Shown here piece by piece: positions 17,599 through 26,045 of a stretch of 64,000 nt of DNA (within the stretch, counting starts at the first letter, position 1; each line of letters begins with the position of its first letter). The DNA is from a virus. The stretch lies in IMG/VR virus record IMGVR_UViG_3300045918_000320, positions 17,293 to 81,292 of that record; one strand, 5' to 3'. A program made the position numbers and the translations under genes. Under the pieces are notes generated by a model. The model ran no database searches. It saw nothing but the letters and a program-made list of their open reading frames with translations, and was not told the origin of the DNA.

Positions 17599-17780
17599 TA
17601 TAACCTCTTAGTATGATATAAATCACCAATATGATTTCTAAATCCTTTATCAAATTTCGCTTTTTCTTTTTTTATTTTAGGAATAGTTGAAACTTTTTGC
17701 TTAGGTACAGATTCCATTTCTGGTTCTTTAGCTTCTGGTTGTTTAATTCCTAATTTTTCTTTTAGTTTTTGGAATTTCAT
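17598..17780 (-). CDS. Small basic portal-block protein (60 aa)
   Basis: Begins MKFQKLKEKLGIKQPEAKEPEM and is lysine-rich. Both ends overlap neighbouring genes by one base. The KLKEKLGIK start resembles the C-terminal KLGI motifs of nearby proteins. Unknown function. Confidence 0.65.
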   Translation of the reverse strand: MKFQKLKEKLGIKQPEAKEPEMESVPKQKVSTIPKIKKEKAKFDKGFRNHIGDLYHTKRL

Positions 17781-19813
17781 TATTGTCCGTTTCCTGTTAT
17801 ATTTGCTAAACCTTGTTGCGGAGTAGCTACACCTTGAGGAGGCTCTGCTGGACTCGGCTGATTTGGCATATTTTGATTTGGCATTTGCCCTTGATCTTGC
17901 ATTATATCTCCTGCACTTGGATTTGGTGCTTGTTGCATTTGTCCTTGAGGTGCTTGCCCTTGAGGCTGTTGAGGAGCTGCTATAGGCTGGTATCCTAATA
18001 CTTGTAGTAAAGCTGGATCTACAGTTTGTCCTAATGTAATATGTTCTTGAATATGATTCAAAATTAAAGCTGCATGTTGATCATCATCTCTAATATCTGG
18101 ATCATCTAATAAACTAGCATGTTCTTTAATATGTTCAGCATGGTCGTCAATAGCTAAAGCTTTAATTTGCTTTCCATCCATTAACTTTTCATTTTCCATT
18201 TCAATTTGATTCATTCTTCTAGTATTTCTATCAGTCATTACTTCAAGTTTACCAGTATTAATAACTTGAATATACTGATCAATAGTAAATTCATCAGCTT
18301 TCATTTGTAATAATTGTTCCGCCATTTGAATTCTACCGGCAGTAGTTTTAGCTAAAGGATTTCCCACATCAACTACTACTCTATTTACTTCTTGAATATC
18401 ATCTGATTTAAATTGTTTTAAATATGCTTTATTATTTCTACCAATAATACTAGCTACTCTAGGCTCTGTGGCATAATCTTTTAATACTTCAATTATAGCT
18501 GTACCAACGTCCTCTAAAAGCTGAACGTATTGTTGCTGAAGCCCAGAAATAAATTGAATAGACATCGATTGTACTAATGCCAATGAAGTTCCAGACTTTA
18601 AATTAGCTTCAGGATTACCTCTAGTAACTGAGTTTACTCCTGAAAGTGTTTCCATTAATCCTTCCAACTTATTTACTAAATCAAATGACATTGGATTAGT
18701 GCCAAGTAAATTCATTACTTCAGGTTTTTCCAAACCTTCAATAATATTTAATCCACCTGATAAATTAGACATAGAAACATTAGAACCGGTTTTAACAAAA
18801 ATATTTTGTGTACCAAAAGCTACTTGATTTGAAAAAATAGAAGTATAAACTGTATTCACTGCCTCTTGGAGAGGAATTAAATCGAAGAGGCTGGAATAAC
18901 CCATTGTTGTACCTAGTACTTCATTCGGAGCAATTCGGTATACTGGAATTTGTTTATATGGTAAATCTTGATCTGTTAAAATAACTTTTTCTGAAAGAAA
19001 TACTACTTCTCTACCATTAGGTAAAGAGTCTGTTGGTCTGTGGTAAAAAGTAAATATGGGAACTTCGTCTGTTGCCATTTGTTTATTCATTACTAAAGTT
19101 TGATATTTATCTTTACCGTCTAATCCTAAAATATCATCTTCATATTCTGGAAATTTAGCAATTAAATCATATCTATTTTTAAAATCAATTGTAATCATCC
19201 AATCATGGTTCGTGCTATCTTTAGAAATGTCAAAAATGACTTCAAAGGGGGATAGATTAGAGAATTTAATATCTCCTTCACGAATAACTGTACCGGTTTC
19301 TTCGTCTTCTTCAACGATTTTACCAATACTAGTATCCCATTCCATTTTAATATAACCAGCACCAAGTACAATAGCATATTCCACCGCAGTTGAGATGAAT
19401 CTTTCTAATCTCTTTTCTCTCATATAATAATCTAAAAGTCCAGTAGCAAGTTGAGCTTGTATTAAACTTTTTGGATCAGTATTTGCGGCTCTAGCCTCTA
19501 AAGCTGGTCTAGAAGCGATAGTCATAGTCTTAATGTGTTGAGCAATATTTCTGATATGATTTACTGGAAGGTTAGCTAACTCGCCCTGCTCTCCCCCAAA
19601 AGAAATTTGGTGAGAACCAGCGAAAGATTGAAAAAACATACCATGGTAACTAGCCCAGCATTGTTTAATTTTATCGGAGTAGCCCATAGCTTTAGAAGTA
19701 GCTTGCCACTCTCCAACTTTACCAATTAATACTTCAGCTAAATCAGTACCTTCTTTTTTAGCAAAATATACATTATCGGTTTTTTGTTTTTTTGTAAAAT
19801 TAAAACTATCCAT
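17780..19813 (-). CDS. Portal protein (677 aa)
   Basis: Forms the dodecameric DNA channel at the capsid vertex. Recognised from place after the large terminase, length, SYHGMFFQSFAGSHQ near the N-terminus, the FSNLSPFEVIFD wing-like segment, LDxVNKLEGLMETLSGVNSVTRGNP stem-like region, and a Gln/Pro-rich C-terminal tail (last 90 residues). I chose the ATG at 19813, not an upstream in-frame ATG at 19870, because GGAG lies 6 bp before it and the late promoter occupies the longer N-terminus. Confidence 0.88.
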   Translation of the reverse strand: MDSFNFTKKQKTDNVYFAKKEGTDLAEVLIGKVGEWQATSKAMGYSDKIKQCWASYHGMFFQSFAGSHQISFGGEQGELANLPVNHIRNIAQHIKTMTIASRPALEARAANTDPKSLIQAQLATGLLDYYMREKRLERFISTAVEYAIVLGAGYIKMEWDTSIGKIVEEDEETGTVIREGDIKFSNLSPFEVIFDISKDSTNHDWMITIDFKNRYDLIAKFPEYEDDILGLDGKDKYQTLVMNKQMATDEVPIFTFYHRPTDSLPNGREVVFLSEKVILTDQDLPYKQIPVYRIAPNEVLGTTMGYSSLFDLIPLQEAVNTVYTSIFSNQVAFGTQNIFVKTGSNVSMSNLSGGLNIIEGLEKPEVMNLLGTNPMSFDLVNKLEGLMETLSGVNSVTRGNPEANLKSGTSLALVQSMSIQFISGLQQQYVQLLEDVGTAIIEVLKDYATEPRVASIIGRNNKAYLKQFKSDDIQEVNRVVVDVGNPLAKTTAGRIQMAEQLLQMKADEFTIDQYIQVINTGKLEVMTDRNTRRMNQIEMENEKLMDGKQIKALAIDDHAEHIKEHASLLDDPDIRDDDQHAALILNHIQEHITLGQTVDPALLQVLGYQPIAAPQQPQGQAPQGQMQQAPNPSAGDIMQDQGQMPNQNMPNQPSPAEPPQGVATPQQGLANITGNGQ

Positions 19814-19833
19814 TAGTACTCCATGAGTATAAA

Positions 19834-19852
19834 TCTCATAAGTAGTTGTTAA
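19834..19852 (-). promoter_or_regulatory. T7-like late promoter for the portal gene
   Basis: Minus strand TTAACAACTACTTATGAGA, predicted start near 19836. It supports the shorter portal start. Confidence 0.65.
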
Positions 19853-19902
19853 TTTCTCGAATTTACTCAAAAACTACGAAAAAATCACAGCTTTAAGCTA
19901 AA

Positions 19903-21321
19903 TTATTTTCTTTTTTTAAATGGATTAAATAAATTTTTAAGCTCTTGATGAAATTCTGGTAACTTAGATACTTGATTTGTCTCCCAGAGTGTTCCCGAAG
20001 GTAAAAAATGACCAGAAGGATACGGATTTTTATTATATTGTACGTTTCTTACAAAATAAATTAAAGCATCTAAAGTATCGAAATGTCCATGCTGAGTATC
20101 TCTATCAAATCCTGTTCTTTTTGTATTCCATGTAGCGTATTTTAAATGGTCTATTAAATATTTACATTTAGGGCTAATTAAAATAGATTCATTTTGAACT
20201 AGTAAACGTAATTTACTTATTGCGGCTTCTTTATTATCTTTTGCTGTAGGAATAAATACTAAATTATATGGTTCTTGAGATAATTCATTTAGTAAAATTA
20301 AATTATTATTATCTGCATATCTTAAATAAGGTTTTGCTAACCAAAGTTCAGATTCTTTTTCAGAAATTCCGGCATGAAGGGATCTAGTAGTTACTTTATT
20401 TCCTTTAACAACGTACTCATCTTCGATTACTACTTTATTTTGTAAAAAATCATAATATCCAAAAATTATTGCTGTAAAATCTTTAAATCCAATATCCATA
20501 GCAACATAACAATCAAAAAATGCAGGTCTAGGTTGTTCACCTATTATTAATTTCATTTTTTCTTCTGTAGCTTCTGGTACTACTGCTGATTCTTGATCTG
20601 TAATCATGATATTTAAATATTCACGTTTAAAATCTACAGAATCGTATCCACCAACTTCTTCAGCAAATCCATCAACATCAGTTCTAGTATATCTAGGGCA
20701 AGAAAATATATCTTTTTTAATCAAAGTTCCATCAAATTCTGCTTTTTTTACAAGCTCCCAATATTCATGTTCCGCAGATTTAGGAAGAGTACTACATAAA
20801 AGCATTTTACCTTTTGTAGTGTTGAGTTTAGGATACAAAACAGATCTTAATCCGTATTTTAATTCATCCATAAATCCGCACTCGTCAACGATAACTAAAA
20901 CCGCTTTTCCACCTCGTTGAGATTCTATTTCTCCAGCATTAAATCCTCCAAGTTCTAGTCTAGCTCCATTTGGAAATAGGTAACAAGATTCTTGAGTTTT
21001 ATATTCCGGCTGCATATCTTGAGGACATGTTTTTAATATTTCTAAAAGAGTAGCTCTAATAATTTTTTTACCTTGATTTAATCTAGGAGAAATATAAATT
21101 ACTGTAGCATTTGGAGACTTTAAACATTTCTCTACTGCAATAGTAACTAGAGAAAAAGTTTTACCCATTTGCCGAGAAAATACTGCAATTAAAGTTTTTC
21201 TTGGAGATTTTGTATAATGTTCGTAAATTTCTTTTTGATTAGCATCGAGTAAGAATTCAGAAATATTTCCAGATTCCCAGATTAATCTTCTAGCTTCTGC
21301 TGGAGTAATATCTCTAGCCAT
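19903..21321 (-). CDS. terL: Large terminase subunit (472 aa)
   Basis: DNA-packaging motor ATPase and nuclease. Walker A-like SRQMGKTF at residues 49-56, Walker B VIVDE near 143-147, coupling motif CSTLPKS near 178. The RNase H-like nuclease has AMDIGFKD and FDTLDALIYF acidic motifs in the C-terminal half. Length is normal for the family. It lies directly after the small-terminase candidate, with a GGAG site. Confidence 0.93.
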   Translation of the reverse strand: MARDITPAEARRLIWESGNISEFLLDANQKEIYEHYTKSPRKTLIAVFSRQMGKTFSLVTIAVEKCLKSPNATVIYISPRLNQGKKIIRATLLEILKTCPQDMQPEYKTQESCYLFPNGARLELGGFNAGEIESQRGGKAVLVIVDECGFMDELKYGLRSVLYPKLNTTKGKMLLCSTLPKSAEHEYWELVKKAEFDGTLIKKDIFSCPRYTRTDVDGFAEEVGGYDSVDFKREYLNIMITDQESAVVPEATEEKMKLIIGEQPRPAFFDCYVAMDIGFKDFTAIIFGYYDFLQNKVVIEDEYVVKGNKVTTRSLHAGISEKESELWLAKPYLRYADNNNLILLNELSQEPYNLVFIPTAKDNKEAAISKLRLLVQNESILISPKCKYLIDHLKYATWNTKRTGFDRDTQHGHFDTLDALIYFVRNVQYNKNPYPSGHFLPSGTLWETNQVSKLPEFHQELKNLFNPFKKRK

Positions 21322-21322
21322 T

Positions 21323-21727
21323 TTAATTCTCCGAATCTTCCGGACTAGATTTTAAAGCTATCTCAATTAATTCTTGAGGAGAGTATTGTTTAACTGTATC
21401 TTTAGACTTAGGTTTTTCGGCTAAATCTTTACCTTTTATTGCTAATAAAGTTTTTGTATATAGCTCTACTAATTTTGCTTCAGAATATTCTAAAGGTTTT
21501 TGTTGGCATTTTACAAAAAGTCTACCTAATTCTATCTTACAAATTTCTTCTTCATTGCTAGCTATAGCAAGGCTATGAGAATTATGTTTAATTAAATCTT
21601 CTAAATGTTTTTTTTTATTTTCTACTTCTTTTAATTGACTTTGTAATACTAAATTAGTTTGCACTAGTCTTTCCGCAAATTCTCTTAATTCTTTTTCTGT
21701 TTTATACTGTGATAAGTCTACTATCAT
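21323..21727 (-). CDS. Probable small terminase subunit (134 aa)
   Basis: Helical protein with a coiled coil at residues 25-60 (VLQSQLKEVENKKKHLEDLI) and a helical C-terminal half. Size and position immediately before terL fit a small terminase, which recognises phage DNA and regulates TerL. No helix-turn-helix is obvious, so the call rests mainly on position. Confidence 0.55.
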   Translation of the reverse strand: MIVDLSQYKTEKELREFAERLVQTNLVLQSQLKEVENKKKHLEDLIKHNSHSLAIASNEEEICKIELGRLFVKCQQKPLEYSEAKLVELYTKTLLAIKGKDLAEKPKSKDTVKQYSPQELIEIALKSSPEDSEN

Positions 21728-22002
21728 TTTTTAAATCCACCTAGAGATTGTACAAATTGATCTTTAGTCTTTATACTCTCTACATTATTTCTTAAATTTG
21801 TTATTTCTTCTTTTACTTTGTTAATTTCTTCAGCCTGAACTTCATTTAATTTCTCAATTTTCTTAATTTCTACTACCTTATTTATTAAATTATAGAAAAT
21901 AATACTAATTGCGATTACTGAATCAGCAAATCCTATAGGTCTAACAATACATTTTATTAAAAATAGACAAGCAATTGTGAAAAAGACATTCTTTTTTGAC
22001 AT
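21724..22002 (-). CDS. Membrane-anchored coiled-coil protein (92 aa)
   Basis: Two hydrophobic stretches (FFTIACLFLIKCIV and DSVIAISIIFYNLI, residues 6-40) are followed by a coiled coil (EIKKIEKLNEVQAEEINKVKE onward). Topology resembles some holins or i-spanin-like proteins, but no family is recognised. It is the first full gene behind the strongest late promoter copy and overlaps the next gene by 4 bp. Confidence 0.65.
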   Translation of the reverse strand: MSKKNVFFTIACLFLIKCIVRPIGFADSVIAISIIFYNLINKVVEIKKIEKLNEVQAEEINKVKEEITNLRNNVESIKTKDQFVQSLGGFKK

Positions 22003-22097
22003 TTTTTTTACTTCCTTATAAAAAGAGACTGCATGGTAAGTCGTTAACAGCTCGGCTCAAGTATTACTATTGGTAGTCTGACTTGACTTTGAGCACT

Positions 22098-22116
22098 CTC
22101 TATAAGTAGTTGTTAA
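22098..22116 (-). promoter_or_regulatory. T7-like late promoter at the head of the late block
   Basis: Minus strand TTAACAACTACTTATAGAG, predicted start G at 22100. The transcript would begin GAGAGTGCTCAA and can fold through GCTCAA/TTGAGC. Confidence 0.75.
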
Positions 22117-22202
22117 AAAGGCATAGTTTGGGCTTTCAGTTCTATTTTAGGCATATGTATACTGTAGCGTAACATAAGAGAAGCTACAGGAACTTCAGCC
22201 AT
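22113..22202 (-). CDS. 29-residue leader ORF
   Basis: Reads MAEVPVASLMLRYSIHMPK and on to a TAA that overlaps the late promoter TTTTTAAC. A minus-strand sigma-70 promoter ends 30 bp upstream and TTTGGAT could serve as a ribosome site. It may be a leader peptide or just a chance ORF. Confidence 0.35.
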   Translation of the reverse strand: MAEVPVASLMLRYSIHMPKIELKAQTMPF

Positions 22203-22231
22203 TATATCCAAAATGTTAAATTTGTAAATAT

Positions 22232-22260
22232 ATATTATTATAAATTATATTAAATGTCAA
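22232..22260 (-). promoter_or_regulatory. Host-type sigma-70 promoter facing the late block
   Basis: Minus strand TTGACA, 17-bp spacer, TAATAT. It would give host polymerase transcription into the terminase and portal genes. Confidence 0.55.
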
Positions 22261-22392
22261 TAAAAATAATAAGATATAGACAAATACAAAAGATAAATAT
22301 TATTAATTTTACCAAAAAAACATAGTTATTCAGTATTCCACCAAGGAACTTTTAAATTTTAATATATATTTTATATTTTGTCAACTTTTTTC

Positions 22393-22420
22393 TTGACTGT
22401 AAGATATTTTGTGGTATTAT
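22393..22420 (+). promoter_or_regulatory. Host-type sigma-70 promoter opening the plus-strand block
   Basis: TTGACT, 16-bp spacer, TATTAT with a TG just upstream of the -10 box. The 290-bp AT-rich stretch before it (22203-22392) holds no other feature I can support besides the divergent promoter. Confidence 0.65.
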
Positions 22421-22444
22421 TCTTACAAGGTCTTTAATACGTTT

Positions 22445-22477
22445 GGGAGAGATGTCGCACTACACTCTCCCTTTTTT
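22445..22477 (+). terminator. Terminator or attenuator before the M15 peptidase
   Basis: GGGAGAG (22445-22451) pairs with CTCTCCC (22465-22471), followed by six T. It lies only about 25-50 nt after the promoter start and 16 bp before the peptidase ATG, so readthrough must be needed for expression. Confidence 0.75.
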
Positions 22478-22492
22478 GTTTTTGGGAGATTT

Positions 22493-22900
22493 ATGTTAAT
22501 TAAAATTCAAAAAGGTCAACCTGTTCAAATAACTAATCACTTTTCTAGCACAGAATTTGAATGTCCCTGTACAAATTGTACAATAAATTATGTTGATGAT
22601 CAATTAGTAAATAAATTAGAAGATTTAAGAGTTGATTATGGATCACCAATTAGAATAACTTCAGGATATCGATGTCCAAAACACAATGAAGAAGTGGGGG
22701 GAGTATCTGCTTCTGCCCACCAATCAGGCTTGGCGGCTGATATACAACCTTCAGTAGTTAATGTTGACGAATTAGATAAATTATATGATTTAGCTTATAT
22801 TTCTTTTGACAATATTGGCGATGGTAGACGTTTAAAATTTGTACACCTTGACGTTCGCCCATCTAAACCGGATGGAAAAAAAAGAACTTGGACATATTAA
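22493..22900 (+). CDS. M15-family D-Ala-D-Ala peptidase, likely endolysin (135 aa)
   Basis: Contains the M15_3 signature: SGYRCPKHNEEVGG, then SASAHQSGLAADI, then KFVHLDVR near the C-terminus. These give the zinc ligands (H, D and H) and the catalytic acid. Substrate would be the cross-linking peptide of peptidoglycan. Two extra Cys motifs (CPCTNC) at residues 24-29 may bind a metal. I use ATG 22493 with GGGAG just before it, since the upstream in-frame start would read through the terminator hairpin. Confidence 0.85.
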   Translation: MLIKIQKGQPVQITNHFSSTEFECPCTNCTINYVDDQLVNKLEDLRVDYGSPIRITSGYRCPKHNEEVGGVSASAHQSGLAADIQPSVVNVDELDKLYDLAYISFDNIGDGRRLKFVHLDVRPSKPDGKKRTWTY

Positions 22901-22904
22901 TTTA

Positions 22905-22932
22905 TTGACAAATTAATTATATTTGATATACT
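22905..22932 (+). promoter_or_regulatory. Host-type sigma-70 promoter, probably giving a leaderless mRNA
   Basis: TTGACA, 16-bp spacer, TATACT. The ATG of the next gene begins only 8 bp after the -10 box, at the expected transcript start. Confidence 0.75.
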
Positions 22933-22939
22933 GTAGCCG

Positions 22940-23305
22940 ATGAAAAAAACTAAAGACTTTACTTCAGAAAATTATGTTAGAATTATAGGTAATGAATCTT
23001 ATAAAAGAATTTTAGATAAAATGTCTAAAACTACAGGTTTAAGTTATACATATTTGGACTTATTATTGCGACAATTTGCTACAGAATTTGCTGACGAAAT
23101 GGCAGTTTCTGAGATTGTATCAGTACCTCTTATGGGTAATTTTAAAATAGTTAGACCGGATGGATCAACTCCTAGAGTTAGATTTTTAGCCGGAAAAACT
23201 TTTATGGAAATTTTTAAAAATGGAGGAACAGATGCGAATAAATCTCTCAGAGAACTCGGTATTATTGCTAAAGGAGCTATTACAGAGCGGAAAGGAGATA
23301 GCTGA
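22940..23305 (+). CDS. HU/IHF-like small DNA-binding protein candidate (121 aa)
   Basis: Residues about 60-100 (VSVPLMGNFKIVRPDGSTPR, then VRFLAGKTFME) resemble the beta-arm region of HU/IHF proteins (VxLxGFGxF...PxTGxxxxVxFxxGKxL). The N-terminal half is helical as in HU. The similarity is weak, so the call is tentative. The gene would be translated from a leaderless mRNA and has no ribosome binding site. Confidence 0.55.
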   Translation: MKKTKDFTSENYVRIIGNESYKRILDKMSKTTGLSYTYLDLLLRQFATEFADEMAVSEIVSVPLMGNFKIVRPDGSTPRVRFLAGKTFMEIFKNGGTDANKSLRELGIIAKGAITERKGDS

Positions 23306-23573
23306 ACAGGCTGATGATAATGTTCAATTATCTTACTATATACAATTAGAAAAACAATTAACTAGACATAATTTTGCTAATTTCAAAAACCATCAAATGG
23401 AATGTCTTTGGTATCTTGCTGACACAGGAAAAATATTAGCAGATACAGCTAAAGAAAATGCAGGAGAAAATGAAATAGCTTTAAAAAAAGCTGAAAAAAT
23501 TTCTGCAGCATATGATGAAATAAAAACGCACATACAAGAAGTAATTATAGCTAACTCACCACGAAAACTTTAA
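23232..23573 (+). CDS. Helical hypothetical protein (113 aa)
   Basis: The start at 23232 is preceded by GGAGG at 5 bp; an in-frame ATG 12 bp upstream has no such site. It overlaps the end of the HU-like gene by 74 bp. The protein is helical throughout (LLLKELLQSGKEIAEQADDN, KKAEKISAAYDEIKT). Unknown function; it lies directly before the ribonucleotide reductase. Confidence 0.7.
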   Translation: MRINLSENSVLLLKELLQSGKEIAEQADDNVQLSYYIQLEKQLTRHNFANFKNHQMECLWYLADTGKILADTAKENAGENEIALKKAEKISAAYDEIKTHIQEVIIANSPRKL

Positions 23574-23592
23574 TAATTAAGGGGGATTTTTA

Positions 23593-25215
23593 ATGTCAGA
23601 ATTTGATGTTTTTTCAAACAAATTTGCTCAGGATATTTTTTTACAAAAGTATTCTATGGATGGACAAGAAACTTGGGAACAAACCGCACGAAGAGTTACA
23701 GAAGCTGTATGTAATCAGCTAGTAGATAATCAAACAAAAGAAAAAATATTCAAATTAATTAAAGATAGAAAATTTATTCCGGGAGGAAGATATTTATATT
23801 CTGCTGGAAGACCGTTTCACCAAGTAAATAATTGCTTTCTTTTTAGAGCTGAAGATTCTAGAGAAGGATGGGCAGACGCTACTTATAAAGCTACTAGTGC
23901 CTTAATGACAGGAGGAGGAATTGGATTCGACTATTCCGCTCTTCGACCATCTGGTGCAATTATTAAACGAACTGGAGGAACTTCTACAGGGCCTTTAGCT
24001 TTAATGAATATTATTAATGAGACAGGTAGATACGTAATGCAAGGTGGACAAAGACGTTCAGCTATTTATGGATCTTTAAACTGGCAACACGGAGATATAC
24101 AAGCATTTTTAAAATGTAAAGATCATTCTCCAGAACTACGAGCAGCTAAAGAAAAAGATTTTAATTTTCCTCTACCTCTAGAACTTACAAATATTTCTGT
24201 AAACTATGATACAGAATTTTTTGTAGCTATTGAAAATGAAGAGCATCCAAAACATAAACAAGCTAAAGAAATATTTATGCAGAATTTTAGACAAGCTGTA
24301 ACTTCTGCAGAGCCGGGATTTAGTTTTAATTATTTAAAAGATAATGAAACTTTAAGAAATGCTTGTACTGAGGTGACTAGTGAAGATGATAGTGATAAGT
24401 GCAATTTGGGTACTCTATGGATTAATCGCTTTAGAGATCGTAAGGAGTTTGCCGAAGGTGTCAAATTTTCTACTATTTTTCTACTTTGCGGTGGTATTTA
24501 TTCTGACGTACCTAATGACAAAATACGTGAAGTAGGATTAAAAAATAATAGAATTGGATTGGGACTTGGCGGTATGCATGAATGGTTAATGCTTCGTGGA
24601 GAAAAATACGAAGTTACTCCAGAGTTACACAAATGGTTACGAGTATACGAACAAGAGTCTAATTCAGCAGCATTTATTTATGCAAAAGAATTAGGAGTAG
24701 CAGTACCTAAAGGTATTAGAGCTATAGCACCAACAGGCACTATTGGAATTATTGCTGAAACAACTACAGGAATTGAGCCTTTATTCTGTAAATCATACAA
24801 AAGAAGATATTTTAAAGATGGAAAATGGTTAACTCAGTTTGTAATTGATGGATCTGTAAAAAGACTTTTAGATAAAGGTGTAAAGATAGAAGATATACAA
24901 GATAGTTATGATTTAACTTTCCAACAAAGAGTTAAATTTCAAGCTGATGTTCAAAATTATGTTGACATGGCAATTTCTTCTACTTGTAACATGGCTCCTT
25001 GGGGATCTGATGAAAATAATGAAAAATCTTTAGAAAAAAATGCTAAAATTTTATTAAAATATGCAAAGAGACTACGTGGATTTACAGTATATCCTGATGG
25101 ATGTCGTGGTGGGCAGCCTTTAACTAGAGTAGACTTATCCGAAGCTTTAGGTAAAGAAGGGCAAGTATTTGAAGAAAATATGACAGAATGTATAGGCGGT
25201 GTTTGCGGATTATGA
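23593..25215 (+). CDS. nrdJ: Class II (B12-dependent) ribonucleotide reductase (540 aa)
   Basis: Makes deoxyribonucleotides from ribonucleotides using adenosylcobalamin. Visible motifs: FIPGGRYLYSAGR, VNNCFLF (first redox Cys), TGGGIGFDYSALRPSG, NACTE (N-x-C-x-E active site), CNLGTLWIN (second redox Cys), APTGTIGIIAETTTGIEP (phosphate loop), SSTCNMAP. C-terminal ECIGGVCGL provides the cysteines that re-reduce the site. Length fits compact phage monomeric NrdJ. RBS GGGGGA at 23581-23586. Confidence 0.95.
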   Translation: MSEFDVFSNKFAQDIFLQKYSMDGQETWEQTARRVTEAVCNQLVDNQTKEKIFKLIKDRKFIPGGRYLYSAGRPFHQVNNCFLFRAEDSREGWADATYKATSALMTGGGIGFDYSALRPSGAIIKRTGGTSTGPLALMNIINETGRYVMQGGQRRSAIYGSLNWQHGDIQAFLKCKDHSPELRAAKEKDFNFPLPLELTNISVNYDTEFFVAIENEEHPKHKQAKEIFMQNFRQAVTSAEPGFSFNYLKDNETLRNACTEVTSEDDSDKCNLGTLWINRFRDRKEFAEGVKFSTIFLLCGGIYSDVPNDKIREVGLKNNRIGLGLGGMHEWLMLRGEKYEVTPELHKWLRVYEQESNSAAFIYAKELGVAVPKGIRAIAPTGTIGIIAETTTGIEPLFCKSYKRRYFKDGKWLTQFVIDGSVKRLLDKGVKIEDIQDSYDLTFQQRVKFQADVQNYVDMAISSTCNMAPWGSDENNEKSLEKNAKILLKYAKRLRGFTVYPDGCRGGQPLTRVDLSEALGKEGQVFEENMTECIGGVCGL

Positions 25216-25376
25216 AAGCAACAAAAATGTATAATAAATTTGTAAAAATAAAATGCCCATATTGTGAGTCAGCAGTAAAAGTAGATTTTAATTTTGCTAA
25301 AGAAAATGGCAGAGTATTTTGCGGAACTTGCTGTAAAAGCTTTGATGTAGAAATAGATGATACTGAAGAAGAATAG
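25212..25376 (+). CDS. Zinc-ribbon protein (54 aa)
   Basis: Starts at an ATGA overlap with the reductase stop. CPYC and CGTC pairs 19 residues apart form a zinc ribbon, and the C-terminus is acidic (DVEIDDTEEE). It could support the reductase or bind nucleic acid. Co-translation with nrdJ suggests a linked role. Confidence 0.75.
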   Translation: MKATKMYNKFVKIKCPYCESAVKVDFNFAKENGRVFCGTCCKSFDVEIDDTEEE

Positions 25377-25378
25377 TG

Positions 25379-25407
25379 TTGACATATAAAAATTATTATG
25401 ATACAAT
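25379..25407 (+). promoter_or_regulatory. Strong host-type sigma-70 promoter
   Basis: TTGACA, exact 17-bp spacer, TACAAT. It starts three bases after the previous stop codon. Confidence 0.8.
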
Positions 25408-25412
25408 ATAAG

Positions 25413-25493
25413 AGTCTCCTTAAACTTTAGATTAGTTTTAGAGACTCCTTTGGTTAGCCAGCTAGTTGTTCCCTCCTTCTAGCTGGTTTTTTT
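25413..25493 (+). ncRNA. Small RNA or attenuated leader of about 80 nt
   Basis: Bounded by the promoter at 25379 and a perfect terminator at 25458-25493. It contains a 5' hairpin GAGTCTC/GAGACTC (25412-25447 region) and the terminator stem. No ORF fits. It is either an sRNA or an attenuator for the gene at 25506. Boundaries are predicted from the promoter and T tract only. Confidence 0.6.
25458..25493 (+). terminator. Rho-independent terminator
   Basis: CCAGCTAG (25458-25465) pairs perfectly with CTAGCTGG (25479-25486), 13-nt loop, then seven T. Confidence 0.92.
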
Positions 25494-25505
25494 ATTTGAG
25501 GTTAT

Positions 25506-25790
25506 ATGTTTAATAAATTAAAATTTAGTATAAAAAAAATTATAGACTTAAGAATTATAAAAGTAAAAGTATTAATTACTTCTCATAATTTAGATGCGTT
25601 TGAAGCTTACTTGGATAAACTTCCAGTAGAAGGCTCTTCTATATTTGCTTTAGATATAGAAAGATCTAAGAACTATGGACAAAACCTCTATTCTTGGATA
25701 GATGTAACTAAAATGACAAAAGTAGGTGATGTATATCATATTTTAGATTGCTTAGATAGAAAATTTGTAGTAAGGGTATTGACAGAATAA
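25506..25790 (+). CDS. Hypothetical protein (94 aa)
   Basis: Start has GAGG 4 bp upstream, directly behind the terminator. Lys-rich N-terminus (KLKFSIKKIIDLRIIKVKV) followed by a mixed alpha/beta domain. No family recognised. Expression probably depends on readthrough of the terminator. Confidence 0.7.
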   Translation: MFNKLKFSIKKIIDLRIIKVKVLITSHNLDAFEAYLDKLPVEGSSIFALDIERSKNYGQNLYSWIDVTKMTKVGDVYHILDCLDRKFVVRVLTE

Positions 25791-25829
25791 TATAATTGAT
25801 TTATGATTTAAATATAAGTGGAGGGACTT

Positions 25830-26045
25830 ATGGAAATCAAAAAAAATCAAATTTACATTTTTAAAAAGTCGATGGAAATTGTAACAGTAATTAAAGTAAA
25901 TGAAAACAAAGTAGCTTTATTATTTAACGAAACCGAAAAAGAATATGAAGTACTTACAGTAGATTTAAATTTTATGACAGAAGATAAGTTTAAGTATATA
26001 GGAGAATATCGTGGACAAAATAGAAAGTTACAACAGGTGGCATAA
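25830..26045 (+). CDS. Small SH3-like hypothetical protein (71 aa)
   Basis: The ATG at 25830 is preceded by GGAGGGA; the in-frame GTG 12 bp earlier overlaps that site and is rejected. Alternating hydrophobic pattern (QIYIFKKSMEIVTVIKVNENKVALLF) suggests a small beta barrel. Overlaps the next gene by 35 bp. Confidence 0.65.
   Translation: MEIKKNQIYIFKKSMEIVTVIKVNENKVALLFNETEKEYEVLTVDLNFMTEDKFKYIGEYRGQNRKLQQVA

Noticed and set aside
19813-19870. Longer portal start at 19870
   Set aside because: The late promoter lies inside the extra codons and GGAG precedes the ATG at 19813.
3448-20920. Plus-strand ORFs of 60-104 codons inside the tail, capsid and terminase genes (for example 7899-8180 and 20606-20920)
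   Set aside because: They lie antisense to well-supported genes, lack ribosome sites and have low-complexity sequence mirroring the fibre repeats.
22409-22492. Longer start for the M15 peptidase
   Set aside because: The extra codons run through the -10 region and terminator hairpin; the ATG at 22493 has its own ribosome site.
25455-25475. CAGCTAGTTGTTCCC, similar to the late promoter motif
   Set aside because: It forms one arm of the terminator at 25458-25493, and the initiation part of the motif is missing.
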